From the NCBI GenBank assembly GCA_937995345.1, contig CALKKS010000021.1:1-29530 (forward strand): a stretch of DNA of 29,530 nt, in the 5' to 3' direction. A program made the translations under genes and the position numbers. This DNA comes from an uncultured Collinsella sp. (GTDB lineage: Bacteria; Actinomycetota; Coriobacteriia; Coriobacteriales; Coriobacteriaceae). Position 1 is the first letter of the stretch; every line of letters begins with the position of its first letter. Shown piece after piece: positions 5,939 through 14,102 of the stretch. Under the pieces are notes generated by a model. That model saw only the letters and a program-made list of their open reading frames with translations. It was not told where the DNA came from and searched no databases.

Positions 5939-8114
5939 AGGGGAGAAGCTTCATCGCGGCGTCGTGGGCGGCGTGCTCGTAGGCGTCGTCGAGGGGCTTG
6001 AGCGGCAGCAGGGCTGTGGCCTGCGCATCGCCGCGGCGCTCGAGGGCGTGGGTAATGAGCCAGTCGGCGAGCTCGGGGTTCTTGGGCAGTGCTGGTCCGT
6101 GCAGGTACGTACCGATCACGCCCTTGTAGACGAGGCCCTCAAAGCCATCGTCGCCGTTGTTGCCGGTGCCCGCGACGACGGATGTTCCGAGCGGCGTGGC
6201 CTCTGTATCGAGCAGGGTGCGGCCGCCATGGTTCTCGAATCCCACAAAGGGCTCGGGTGCCAGGTCGGTCTTAACGGCGACGTTGCCGATCAGGCGGTCG
6301 GAGCCGCGTACGGTTTCGGCGGCAATGACGCCCAGACCGTCGATGCGGTCCTCGCCCATATAGTACGAACGGCCGAGCAGCTGATAGCCGCCACAGATGG
6401 CAAGCAGTGCGCCGCCGTCCTCAACATAGGCTGCGACCTTGTCTTTTTGAGCGAGCAGCTCGTGTGCCACGGCCAGTTGGTCGCGGTCGGAGCCACCGCC
6501 CATCATGACGATGTCGGCGTCGGTGAGATCGAGCGTCTCGCCCATACGGACCTCGTCCACGCGAACGGGGATGCCGCGCCAGGCGCAGCGGCGCTCGAGG
6601 GCAATGACGTTGCCGCCGTCGGCATAGAGGTTGAGGGCATCGGGGTACAGATAGACGATGCGCAGCGGGCGCGAAAGCTCGACCGGCGCAATATCGGTGG
6701 GGACAGCGCTGCCATCGGCGCGCGTTACGGCGTGGGAGGCTACCGAGTTCGTATCGGTGCCTTTGAGTCCGTCGAGTTCCTTGACTAGCGGCGGGAAGGC
6801 CGTGTAGTTGGCGACGGCGAAGAAGGTGTCGCCGGCGGCCTCGTCTGCCACGGCGCCAATTGCCTGCGCGACATCCGAAATAATGGCGGCGTCGATGCCA
6901 GCGTACTTGAGGCGCACCTGCATGTCGTGTGCGCGCGTGCCGCCGGCAAAGGCAACAAGCCCCGGCGTGTCGGCGATGCGTTCAAAGTCGACGTCGTAGA
7001 TCCACGAGACATCGTGGCCATCGGCATCGTTGTCATTAAGGAAGAAAGCGCAGAGCCTGCCACCTGCCGTTTTAATGGACTGGATCTGGCGATCGAAGCC
7101 CACGGGATTCTTGGCCAGGTTGGCCTCGACGGTGCGGCCGGCAATATCCCAGCGGCCCATGCGTCCGCCGGCGGGGACGTAGGCATCGAGCGTGGGCTGC
7201 AGATGCGCCGCGTCCACGCCCAGCTCGTGCGCCGCAAAGAAGGCGGCGGCGACGTTATAGACCATGTACAGGCCGTTGTAGCGCGTGGCGATGTGCACGG
7301 CGGGCGCGTTGGCCTCGGGTCCAAAGGCCAGGTCAAAGTCGTAACCGTCGCAGCCGAGCTCCACGCCCGTCACGCGACGGACAAGCGCAGGGCGGGCCCA
7401 GCCGCACGAGGGACAATGGTAGGCGCCGAGCTGGCCGTATTGCACGTAGTCATACTCCAGCGGCGCGTTGCACTGTGAGCAAAAACGTGAGTCGCTAATA
7501 CGGTCGGACTCGGTGTTGGTGGCGCCGTCGATGCCAAAGGCAATGCTCGCGTTGGGAACGCGCGCGGCAATCGCGGCACACAGCGGGTCGTCGGCGTTGT
7601 AGATGAGCGTTGTTGCCGGAGAGAGCTCCAACGCATGGGCGATGACGTCCTGGGTGTGGTCGATCTCGCCGTAGCGGTCCAGCTGGTCGCGGAACAGGTT
7701 GAGCAGCACAAAGTAGGTCGGCTTGAGCTTGGGCAGGACACGCACCGTGTAGAGCTCGTCGCACTCAAAGACGCCTACGCGCTTGCTGCTGCTGGTGTGC
7801 TTAAGGCCGCCGCGGGCCTCGAGCAGAGCACCCACCACACCAGGCTCCATATTGTTGCCGGCACGGTTGCACACCGCGGTAGCGCCGCTGGCAGCAACGG
7901 CGTCAGCGATGAGGTTGGAGGTGGTGGTCTTGCCATTAGTACCGGTAATCACTACGCTGCGGTCGACAAGGCCGGCGAGGTCGCTCAGCAACTCGGGGTC
8001 GATCTTCATGGCGATGCGGCCGGGGAGTACGCCGCCCTGGCGCTTAAGGATAGAACGCAGCCCCCAGCGGGCGATATCGCTCGAGGTGCAGGCGAGAGAT
8101 GAGCGGAAGTTCAT
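5937..8114 (-). CDS. MurT-GatD fusion, lipid II isoglutaminyl synthase
   Basis: 725 aa joining two enzymes that usually form a two-gene complex. Together they amidate the alpha-carboxyl of D-glutamate in lipid II to D-isoglutamine on the inner face of the membrane, using glutamine and ATP. Residues 1 to about 445 are MurT: Mur-ligase P-loop GTNGKTTT (58-65), a Cys4 zinc ribbon (Cys212, 215, 234, 237) and the C-terminal MurT domain. Residues about 484-725 are GatD, a class I glutamine amidotransferase with nucleophile Cys574 (AICGGYQ) and His672 (GTYLHG). A roughly 35-residue hydrophilic linker joins them. It is the last gene of a three-gene minus-strand operon, 45 bp after the TPR-like gene. 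A weak AGGAA site precedes ATG 8114. No frameshift is needed, so the fusion appears genuine. Confidence 0.93.
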   Translation of the reverse strand: MNFRSSLACTSSDIARWGLRSILKRQGGVLPGRIAMKIDPELLSDLAGLVDRSVVITGTNGKTTTSNLIADAVAASGATAVCNRAGNNMEPGVVGALLEARGGLKHTSSSKRVGVFECDELYTVRVLPKLKPTYFVLLNLFRDQLDRYGEIDHTQDVIAHALELSPATTLIYNADDPLCAAIAARVPNASIAFGIDGATNTESDRISDSRFCSQCNAPLEYDYVQYGQLGAYHCPSCGWARPALVRRVTGVELGCDGYDFDLAFGPEANAPAVHIATRYNGLYMVYNVAAAFFAAHELGVDAAHLQPTLDAYVPAGGRMGRWDIAGRTVEANLAKNPVGFDRQIQSIKTAGGRLCAFFLNDNDADGHDVSWIYDVDFERIADTPGLVAFAGGTRAHDMQVRLKYAGIDAAIISDVAQAIGAVADEAAGDTFFAVANYTAFPPLVKELDGLKGTDTNSVASHAVTRADGSAVPTDIAPVELSRPLRIVYLYPDALNLYADGGNVIALERRCAWRGIPVRVDEVRMGETLDLTDADIVMMGGGSDRDQLAVAHELLAQKDKVAAYVEDGGALLAICGGYQLLGRSYYMGEDRIDGLGVIAAETVRGSDRLIGNVAVKTDLAPEPFVGFENHGGRTLLDTEATPLGTSVVAGTGNNGDDGFEGLVYKGVIGTYLHGPALPKNPELADWLITHALERRGDAQATALLPLKPLDDAYEHAAHDAAMKLLP

Positions 8115-8159
8115 GAAGTCGTTCCTAACGTGAATGACATGGTCGGGGCGATCGCGTCG

Positions 8160-9203
8160 CTAAAAGCCGTAGCGGCGCGCAAATTCCTGGGCGAGCTGCG
8201 ATACATCTTCGCAGGCGTTGGCCCAGGGGGCAAAGTCTGGAGTGTCCGAGATAATGCCGTCGGCTTCCCAAACCGCCTGGTGCGAGAGGTCCCAGGGGTC
8301 GCGCGGCTCGGGTCGGCAGGGAAGATACGGCGTCTGGTACATGGGGTTCAGCAAGAAGAACGCGCCACCCTCGCAACGGTTAGCGAACTCACGCAGCGCG
8401 CGCGTCGCCGGGCGCATCTTGTTTGTTTTGAACAGCAGAATCGTGCGGGCGAGCAGGTACCAAGGAGAGTTTTCGAGTGCGTCTGCCCCCATCTGCTCCT
8501 CGAGCTGGTGGGCCAGGGCAAAAAAGCCGTCCTGGTCTTCCAGGCGGGCGAGGGCGAGCAGCACGGTGCCGGCGGCTCGGGTGGGATAGCCTTCCGCCTT
8601 AAGAACACGGCGAGCATAGTTGGCGGCGGCGCGGTAACGAGCGCTCGCCATGCACAGCTGCGAGATGGCCTCGAGTGTGTGAAGCCACCCGATAAGCGCC
8701 GGCTCGCTCACGGTGAGATTTGCCGCCGTCACACCGTCGGCCAAAACATTATTGGCCCAGTAGTGTGGGGCCTCCATATCAAACCCGGGCACGCTCTGTT
8801 GCAGGTAGTCGGCCGTGCTCGTCTCGAGCTTCATCAGGTCGCCCAGGCAGGCGTCGACGGGCGTGTCCGCCAAAATGATGGCGAGCAGCTGGGCATCGAC
8901 GGCCAGCGCATCGATGCGGACGATCTTGAGCAGCTCATCACGCATATCGTCGAACAGGCGGTTGCGCGTCTGCTCAAACTCCTCGTCGCTGCCCATGTCC
9001 TCGATGCGATGGAGCTCGTCGAGCAGGTGGCGATGAACACCGGCATAGGACAGCAGCGCCTGAGCATGCTCGGACTGCGCATACTTTTGGGGATTCGCAC
9101 TAATGTCGTTATGGACAAGCTCGCGTGCTGCATCGGTGAGCTCGGGGTGCGACGCCAGATAGGTGCGCTCCAGGTAGGCGGGGATGTAGACGCTCGGATC
9201 CAT
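8160..9203 (-). CDS. TPR-like hypothetical protein B
   Basis: 347 aa, acidic, helical and soluble, without signal peptide or membrane segment. Repeated helical pairs such as ARYRAAANYARRVLKAEG and NSPWYLLARTILLFKTNKMR have the spacing of tetratricopeptide-like repeats, which suggests a scaffold or binding role. It overlaps the upstream gene's stop codon (TAATG), so the two are coupled. It shares the helical-pair layout with that upstream gene (GRYRMSLDAANRSL there against ARYRAAANYARRVL here), so the two are probably diverged paralogues. No enzyme motif is visible and the function is unknown. The operon position before murT-gatD is the only context clue. Confidence 0.85.
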   Translation of the reverse strand: MDPSVYIPAYLERTYLASHPELTDAARELVHNDISANPQKYAQSEHAQALLSYAGVHRHLLDELHRIEDMGSDEEFEQTRNRLFDDMRDELLKIVRIDALAVDAQLLAIILADTPVDACLGDLMKLETSTADYLQQSVPGFDMEAPHYWANNVLADGVTAANLTVSEPALIGWLHTLEAISQLCMASARYRAAANYARRVLKAEGYPTRAAGTVLLALARLEDQDGFFALAHQLEEQMGADALENSPWYLLARTILLFKTNKMRPATRALREFANRCEGGAFFLLNPMYQTPYLPCRPEPRDPWDLSHQAVWEADGIISDTPDFAPWANACEDVSQLAQEFARRYGF

Positions 9204-10279
9204 TAGAGGTCTCCTCCCTTAAACGGTAAGCCCTGCTCGGCCGCCCGCAGTATGCGCTCGTCGATCTGGGAGCGCACGATGTCGTTGGTGGCGACCCAGG
9301 CGGCAAAGCTGGCGTTGTCGGGCGCGCCCAGGCCCTCCTGCAGTACCGGCGTCGCCTCGGAGAGCGCAAGGACGAGCTCGTCGGTGGAGCCTGCACCCAC
9401 GTTGACGCGGGCATAGACGCCATCGGGAAACTCGGTTTGGAAGTAGAGCGCCTCGGCCGCGTGCGGGCACGAGCGTACCAGAATGCGCAAGTAGTGCTCG
9501 GCACCCTCGTAGTCCAGCTCGCGCCAGGCAGCGCTCATCAGCGCGATGAGCGTCCACGGGTCCAAGTCACGCTCTGCATCCTTGGGACGACGGCGTAGCG
9601 GCGTGTTGGCGAGATAGGGGACGGAGTGGGCAGAGCGAAAGCGCTTGAGCTCCTCGGCGGGGTATTCGAGCTTTGCCATGGCAAGCATCGCAGTATGGCG
9701 GACGCCGGCGGGGTCGTTGGGCGCAAAGTCCAGGCTGCGGTTCGCGGCATCCAGTGACATGCGATAGCGGCCGCTAATGAGGGCGCGCGACGCCAGGGCG
9801 GCAAGCCAGCGCAGGTAGGGGCGGCGCATAAGGTCGCCAGCGGCCTCACACTCGTAGGGGTCCTGCGCCGAGGCAATCTTGAGCGCCAGATCGTGCTCCA
9901 CCTCGTCGCACTTGGACACCAGATACTGTACGTATTCCTCGTTGGATTCGGCGGTGAGGGCGGTCAGCATGCGCTGGGCATCCCAGTTGGCCGGATCGAG
10001 TGCGGCGGCCTCGCGAAGCATGTTCTCGGCAGCGGCCTCTTCCTGCTCGGCTTGGGCATCGTCGGGGATAAAGGGAATGCGGTAGTCGACGGCCTCGACC
10101 ACCTTGGCAATCAGATGCCCGGCGCGGTCGCGGTCGTGCACGATGAGCGGCGCGGGGTTGCGGGTGAATTGATCCATCAGACGCTCGACGGCGGGGCCGT
10201 CGGTGAGCGGGATATTGTCGCGGCGCAAGGCCTCAAGAACGAGGCGATGGCAATCCTCTTGAATGGGGTCGAATGCCAT
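9203..10279 (-). CDS. TPR-like hypothetical protein A
   Basis: 358 aa from the ATG at 10279 (MAFDPIQEDC), which has an AAGGAGG site immediately upstream; an in-frame extension to 10309 lacks one. The protein is helical with TPR-like pairs, for example SLDFAPNDPAGVRHTAMLAM, whose PNDP turn is typical of TPR repeats, and DYEGAEHYLRILVRSCPHA. No transmembrane segment or catalytic motif is visible. It is the first gene of the operon with protein B and murT-gatD. Function unknown; a protein-protein interaction role is inferred from the fold type only. Confidence 0.85.
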   Translation of the reverse strand: MAFDPIQEDCHRLVLEALRRDNIPLTDGPAVERLMDQFTRNPAPLIVHDRDRAGHLIAKVVEAVDYRIPFIPDDAQAEQEEAAAENMLREAAALDPANWDAQRMLTALTAESNEEYVQYLVSKCDEVEHDLALKIASAQDPYECEAAGDLMRRPYLRWLAALASRALISGRYRMSLDAANRSLDFAPNDPAGVRHTAMLAMAKLEYPAEELKRFRSAHSVPYLANTPLRRRPKDAERDLDPWTLIALMSAAWRELDYEGAEHYLRILVRSCPHAAEALYFQTEFPDGVYARVNVGAGSTDELVLALSEATPVLQEGLGAPDNASFAAWVATNDIVRSQIDERILRAAEQGLPFKGGDL

Positions 10280-10309
10280 GGGGCCTCCTTTGCTGCGGTT
10301 AGGGTTCAA

Positions 10310-10779
10310 ATATCTCTATATAACGCTCTAGTTTACCCGCATGTGGCGCGCCGGTGGCGCCACGCTCCGACATGCACCTTTGCACCACGAAGACGGATGT
10401 CGCACAAATGTCGGCACCTTGGACGACCGAGTGGTATCACGGTGCCGCAAACGGTCGATTTTTGGCGGCGAACGGGGCGCATTTTGGAGGGGCACCGTCC
10501 TGCCCGGGATATGTGGTCAACCTTGATAAAACGTTTGCCCAGCTTGGGAGTATGAATGCCCCACAAGGGTATTCAGGGATAGAAAAAACGTTTCATCATT
10601 GTCGGCTTTAGGTGAATAACTGACCAACCAGAACGGTAGAATAGTGTTTGTCTGGGCGTTGAGACGTTTAGACATCGCGCATTGTCATCGCCGGCAACGC
10701 GCAAAACGGTCCTAACGGAGCCAATCGGGTGCTCCGTTATATACGCAAGTCTAAGAGGGGCTTGTTTAGGAGGCACAGT
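10310..10779. promoter_or_regulatory. divergent intergenic region before the Fe-alcohol dehydrogenase
   Basis: About 470 bp with no convincing gene; a short plus-strand reading frame here has no ribosome site. Two AAACGTTT palindromes in cre-like surroundings (10529-10536 after TGAT, 10586-10593) could be LacI/CcpA-family operators. A TAGAAT -10-like box lies at 10637-10642. Nearer the gene, a hairpin TAACGGAGC / GCTCCGTTA (10713-10721, 10731-10739) sits 40 bp before the ATG and may control the leader. TATAGA-like boxes near 10314-10319 probably serve the minus-strand operon. Confidence 0.45.
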
Positions 10780-12003
10780 ATGGGACGTTTTACCAATCCT
10801 CGCGATCTGTACTTTGGTGAGGGCGCTCGCCACGAGGTGAAGAACCTCAAGGGCAAGAAGGCCATCATCGTTTCTGGCGGCAGCTCCATGCGCCGCGGCG
10901 GGTTCTTGCAGGACGTCGAGGCCGACCTCAAAGAGGCCGGCATGGAGGTCAAGCTGTTCGAGGGCGTCGAGTCCGACCCGTCCATCGAGACGGTCATGAA
11001 GGGCGCCGAGGCCATGCGCGAGTTCGAGCCCGACTGGATTATCGCCATCGGCGGCGGCTCGCCCATCGATGCCGCTAAGGCCATGTGGGTCTTCTACGAG
11101 TATCCCGAGGAGTCCTTCGATAACATCATCCAGCCGTTCAGCTTCCCCGAGCTGCGTCAGAAGGCTCATTTCTGCGCCATCTCCTCTACCTCCGGTACCG
11201 CTACCGAGGTCACTGCCTTCTCCGTCATTACCGACTACGCCAAGGGCATCAAGTACCCGCTGGCCGACTTCAACATCACCCCTGATGTCGCCATCGTCGA
11301 CCCCGAGCTCACCTACACCATGCCCGCCAAGCTGTGCGCTCACACCGGCATGGATGCTCTGACCCACTGCATGGAGGCCTACGTTTCTACCTTCGCCTCT
11401 ATGTTCACCGACGCCAACGCTCTGCACGGCATCCGCGAGATCGTCGAGTGGCTGCCCAAGTCCTATGCTGGCGACCATGAGGCCCGTCAGCACATGCATG
11501 AGGCTCAGTGCATCGCCGGTATCGCCTTCTCCTCGGGTCTGCTCGGCATCGTTCACTCCATGGCTCACAAGACCGGTGCAGCCTTTGAGAACGGCCACAT
11601 CATCCACGGTGCTGCTAACGCCATGTACCTGGGCAAGGTCATCCAGTGGAACTCCAAGGATCCCCGTGCTGCCGAGCGTTACGCTTACGTGGCCAAGGAG
11701 ATCCTGCACCTTCCCGGCGAGACCAACGAGGAGCTCATCGCTGCGCTCGTCCAGAAGATCCGCGACCTCAACGACCAGCTCAACATTCCGCAGTCCATCA
11801 AGGATTACGCGAATGGTGGCGTGAAGGTCGACGCCGAGAACCCGCAGATGGTTTCCGAGGAGGAGTTCCTCGCCAAGCTGCCCGAGATCGCCGCGAACGC
11901 CGAGACCGACGCCTGCACGCCGGAGAACCCGCGTGAGACCAAGGCTGCCGACTTCGAGAAGATCCTCAAGGCCTGCTACTACGACACCGACATCGATTTC
12001 TAA
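10780..12003 (+). CDS. iron-containing alcohol dehydrogenase
   Basis: 407 aa of the group III Fe-ADH family, which interconverts alcohols or diols and aldehydes with NAD(P)H. Visible signatures are GGGSPIDAAKAM (dinucleotide binding), TSGTATEVTAFSV, and the metal ligands in HTGMDALTHCMEAY and GIVHSMAHKTGAAFENGH. It most resembles butanol/1,3-propanediol dehydrogenase-type enzymes; the exact substrate cannot be read from sequence. ATG 10780 is preceded by TTTAGGAGG. Codon use is strongly biased to favoured codons, which suggests high expression. A strong terminator follows and then the glycerol dehydrogenase gene, so the pair may handle glycerol or redox balance during fermentation. Confidence 0.95.
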   Translation: MGRFTNPRDLYFGEGARHEVKNLKGKKAIIVSGGSSMRRGGFLQDVEADLKEAGMEVKLFEGVESDPSIETVMKGAEAMREFEPDWIIAIGGGSPIDAAKAMWVFYEYPEESFDNIIQPFSFPELRQKAHFCAISSTSGTATEVTAFSVITDYAKGIKYPLADFNITPDVAIVDPELTYTMPAKLCAHTGMDALTHCMEAYVSTFASMFTDANALHGIREIVEWLPKSYAGDHEARQHMHEAQCIAGIAFSSGLLGIVHSMAHKTGAAFENGHIIHGAANAMYLGKVIQWNSKDPRAAERYAYVAKEILHLPGETNEELIAALVQKIRDLNDQLNIPQSIKDYANGGVKVDAENPQMVSEEEFLAKLPEIAANAETDACTPENPRETKAADFEKILKACYYDTDIDF

Positions 12004-12026
12004 TCGACGCTCATTATCGTGATGAG

Positions 12027-12066
12027 GGGGCTCCGCACATAGCTGTACGGAGCCCCTTTTCTTTTT
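12027..12066 (+). terminator. rho-independent terminator
   Basis: Stem GGGGCTCCG (12027-12035) / CGGAGCCCC (12048-12056), then TTTTCTTTTT. It ends the Fe-ADH transcript; read-through or a separate promoter must serve the gene that follows. Confidence 0.9.
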
Positions 12067-12088
12067 AGCTATAGAGAATGGGATAGAT

Positions 12089-13189
12089 ATGGCTGCAATT
12101 TTCAATAGCCCCAGCAAGTATATCCAGGGCCCGGACGAGCTCGCCAAGCTTGGCTCCTATGTCGAGCCGCTCGGTGGCAAAGCCCTCGTCATCGTGACGC
12201 CTTCGGGCAAGAAGCGCGTCGGTGCCAAGATCGAGGGCGGCTTTGCCGAGACCAAGGCCGAGCTGCTGTTTGAGGACTTTAACGGTGAGTGCTCCAAGGG
12301 CGAGGTCGATCGCCTGGTGGCGCTCGCACGCGACAACGGCTGCGACATCATCGTCGGCGTCGGTGGCGGCAAGATCCTCGACACCGCGAAGGCCGTTGCC
12401 TACTACCTGGAGTCTCCGGTCATCATTTGCCCCACCATCGCTTCGACCGATGCCCCGTGCTCGGCGCTCTCGGTGCTCTACACCGATGACGGCCAGTTCG
12501 ACAAGTACCTGTTCCTTAAGGCGAACCCCAACATTGTCCTGATGGATACGACGGTTATCGCGGCGAGCCCGGTGCGCCTGACGGTTTCCGGTATGGGCGA
12601 TGCGCTCGCAACCTACTTTGAGGCCCAGGCGACGCACGATGCCGATGGCGGCACTTGCGCCGGCGGCAAGGGCGGAATGGCCGGCCTGGCGCTCGCCAAG
12701 CTCTGCTACGAGACGCTTATGGCCGATGGCGTCAAGGCCAAGGTCGCGCTGGAGAAGGGTGCGCTCACGCCTGCCGTCGAGCATATCATCGAGGCAAACA
12801 CGCTGCTCTCCGGTATTGGCTTTGAGAGCTCGGGCCTTGCTGCTGCTCATGCCATCCACAATGGCCTGACGATGCTGCCCGAGTGCCACGGCATGTATCA
12901 CGGCGAGAAGGTCGCCTTTGGTACCATCGTTCAGCTGGTACTCGAGGATGCTCCGACTGAGAAACTCGAGGAAGTCTTGGGCTTCTGCATTGAGCTGGGC
13001 CTGCCGGTCACGATGAAGGAACTTGGCGTTGCCGAGCTTACGCGCGAGCAGGCCATGATTGTTGCCGAGGCCGCCTGCGCGCCCGATGACACCATGTGCA
13101 ACATGCCGTTTGAGGTGACGCCCGAGATGGTCGCAAACGCCATCCTGGGTGCCGACGCACTGGGCCACTACTATCTCATGGACGAGTAG
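12089..13189 (+). CDS. gldA: glycerol dehydrogenase
   Basis: 366 aa, the usual GldA length. It oxidises glycerol to dihydroxyacetone with NAD+ using a divalent metal. Signatures are VGVGGGKILDTAKAVAYY (NAD binding), PTIASTDAPCSALSVLYTDD, metal-ligand Asp in SGMGDALATYFEA and His residues in GLAAAHAIHNGLT and CHGMYHGEKVAFG. The ribosome site (GGGATAG) is weak. It lies 33 bp after the terminator of the Fe-ADH gene. Both enzymes belong to the same superfamily, so the pair supports a glycerol/propanediol-type fermentation role, although no glycerol dehydratase is in this window. Confidence 0.95.
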   Translation: MAAIFNSPSKYIQGPDELAKLGSYVEPLGGKALVIVTPSGKKRVGAKIEGGFAETKAELLFEDFNGECSKGEVDRLVALARDNGCDIIVGVGGGKILDTAKAVAYYLESPVIICPTIASTDAPCSALSVLYTDDGQFDKYLFLKANPNIVLMDTTVIAASPVRLTVSGMGDALATYFEAQATHDADGGTCAGGKGGMAGLALAKLCYETLMADGVKAKVALEKGALTPAVEHIIEANTLLSGIGFESSGLAAAHAIHNGLTMLPECHGMYHGEKVAFGTIVQLVLEDAPTEKLEEVLGFCIELGLPVTMKELGVAELTREQAMIVAEAACAPDDTMCNMPFEVTPEMVANAILGADALGHYYLMDE

Positions 13190-13213
13190 TTCAGGCGAAT
13201 AGTTTAATCGACG

Positions 13214-13255
13214 AACAAGGGGCGAGGTCGACAGCGGCTTTGCCCCTTGTTGTAT
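13214..13255 (+). terminator. terminator after gldA
   Basis: Stem AACAAGGGGC (13214-13223) / GCCCCTTGTT (13242-13251) with a loop of 18 bases, followed by GTATT. The short T content makes it moderate. Confidence 0.65.
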
Positions 13256-13321
13256 TGGTGCAAACAAACCTGACACCAATGCACCAAGTGGTGCAAAGGG
13301 GTCAGGTTTGTTTGCACCAAT
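13254..13321. repeat. 68-bp palindromic element
   Basis: Perfect 21-bp arms (13254-13274 and 13301-13321, arm beginning ATTGGTGCAAACAAACCTGA) flank a 26-base loop, which itself holds GCACCA/TGGTGC. There is no coding potential and no T tract. The symmetry and the repeated GGTGCAAACAAACC sequence suggest a REP/MITE-like palindromic unit rather than a terminator. Confidence 0.8.
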
Positions 13322-13477
13322 CTTGTTTGTCCAGTGGTGATGGATATGGCGCTCGGGTTTAGACCCATTGCCTGTTAAGGGCAATTGGGCGATAGATTTC
13401 TATCCACATCGGATATACCAGCTCGCCGTCCATCGGTCCACAATAAGAGTGGCATTCTACCGACAAAGGAGGACACG

Positions 13478-13999
13478 ATGGCTTTAATGGACATCTTGAT
13501 GAAGCGCCGCAGCGTTCGTTCGTATACGGGTGAGCCGGTGAGCCGCAAGGAGCTCGAGAAGATTCTGACGGCCGGTCTCATTGGCCCCGCGGGCAAGGGC
13601 AAGAAGCCGTGGCGTTTTGTGGTCGTGACCGACTCCGAGAAGCTCGAAGAGCTCTCCGGCATGCGCAAGCCCGCTCCGGCTGCGTTTAAGACCGCCGGTG
13701 CCGCTATCGCGGTTTTCGGCGATCCGGGCGTGTCCGATACCTGGGTGGAGGACTGCTCCATCGCAATGGAGAACATGCACGTTATCGCCGATGACCTGGG
13801 TCTGGGCAGCGTGTGGATCCAGAGCCGCCTGCGCGAGGCAAACAATGGCGGTGCTTCGAGCGATTACGCGCGCCAGGTGCTCGGCGTCGAGAACGGCTAT
13901 GAGCTCGAGGCTGTGCTGCTCGTGGGCCGCATCCACAGCCACCCCACCTATCACACCAAGGCCGATGTCGACTGGTCGTTTGTGACCTGGGACGAGTAG
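13478..13999 (+). CDS. nitroreductase-family flavoprotein
   Basis: 173 aa. The N-terminus MDILMKRRSVRSYTGEPVS is the classic FMN-binding start of nitroreductases, followed by GPAGKGKKPWRFVVV and GLGSVWIQSR. The family reduces nitro compounds, quinones or similar acceptors with NAD(P)H and FMN; this short form is common in anaerobes and its physiological substrate is unknown. ATG 13478 has AAAGGAGG upstream. It is a single-gene transcript ended by a strong bidirectional terminator. Confidence 0.93.
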   Translation: MALMDILMKRRSVRSYTGEPVSRKELEKILTAGLIGPAGKGKKPWRFVVVTDSEKLEELSGMRKPAPAAFKTAGAAIAVFGDPGVSDTWVEDCSIAMENMHVIADDLGLGSVWIQSRLREANNGGASSDYARQVLGVENGYELEAVLLVGRIHSHPTYHTKADVDWSFVTWDE

Positions 14000-14038
14000 G
14001 CCTTTTCGACAGCCCATCCGGGCAACTTGCAAGGACAT

Positions 14039-14087
14039 AAAAGAGGCGGGCTCGCCGGGAAACCAACCCGACGAGCCCGCCTCTTTT
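14039..14087. terminator. bidirectional terminator
   Basis: A 16-bp perfect stem AAAAGAGGCGGGCTCG (14039-14054) / CGAGCCCGCCTCTTTT (14072-14087), with A and T runs at both sides. It serves the nitroreductase gene (+) and the D-2-hydroxyacid dehydrogenase gene (-), which converge here. Confidence 0.95.
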
Positions 14088-14102
14088 CGTATCGAGCATG
14101 CG

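Noticed and set aside
5928..6788. Long plus-strand frame opposite the MurT-GatD gene
   Set aside because: Shadow of a strongly conserved minus-strand gene; Gly/Ala/Val-rich translation typical of antisense GC-rich DNA.
10354..10611. Plus-strand reading frame before the Fe-alcohol dehydrogenase
   Set aside because: No ribosome site and it ends within the promoter region; better explained as a leader/intergenic region.
13254..13321. Second terminator after gldA
   Set aside because: No T run on either strand and arms far longer than usual; treated as a palindromic element.
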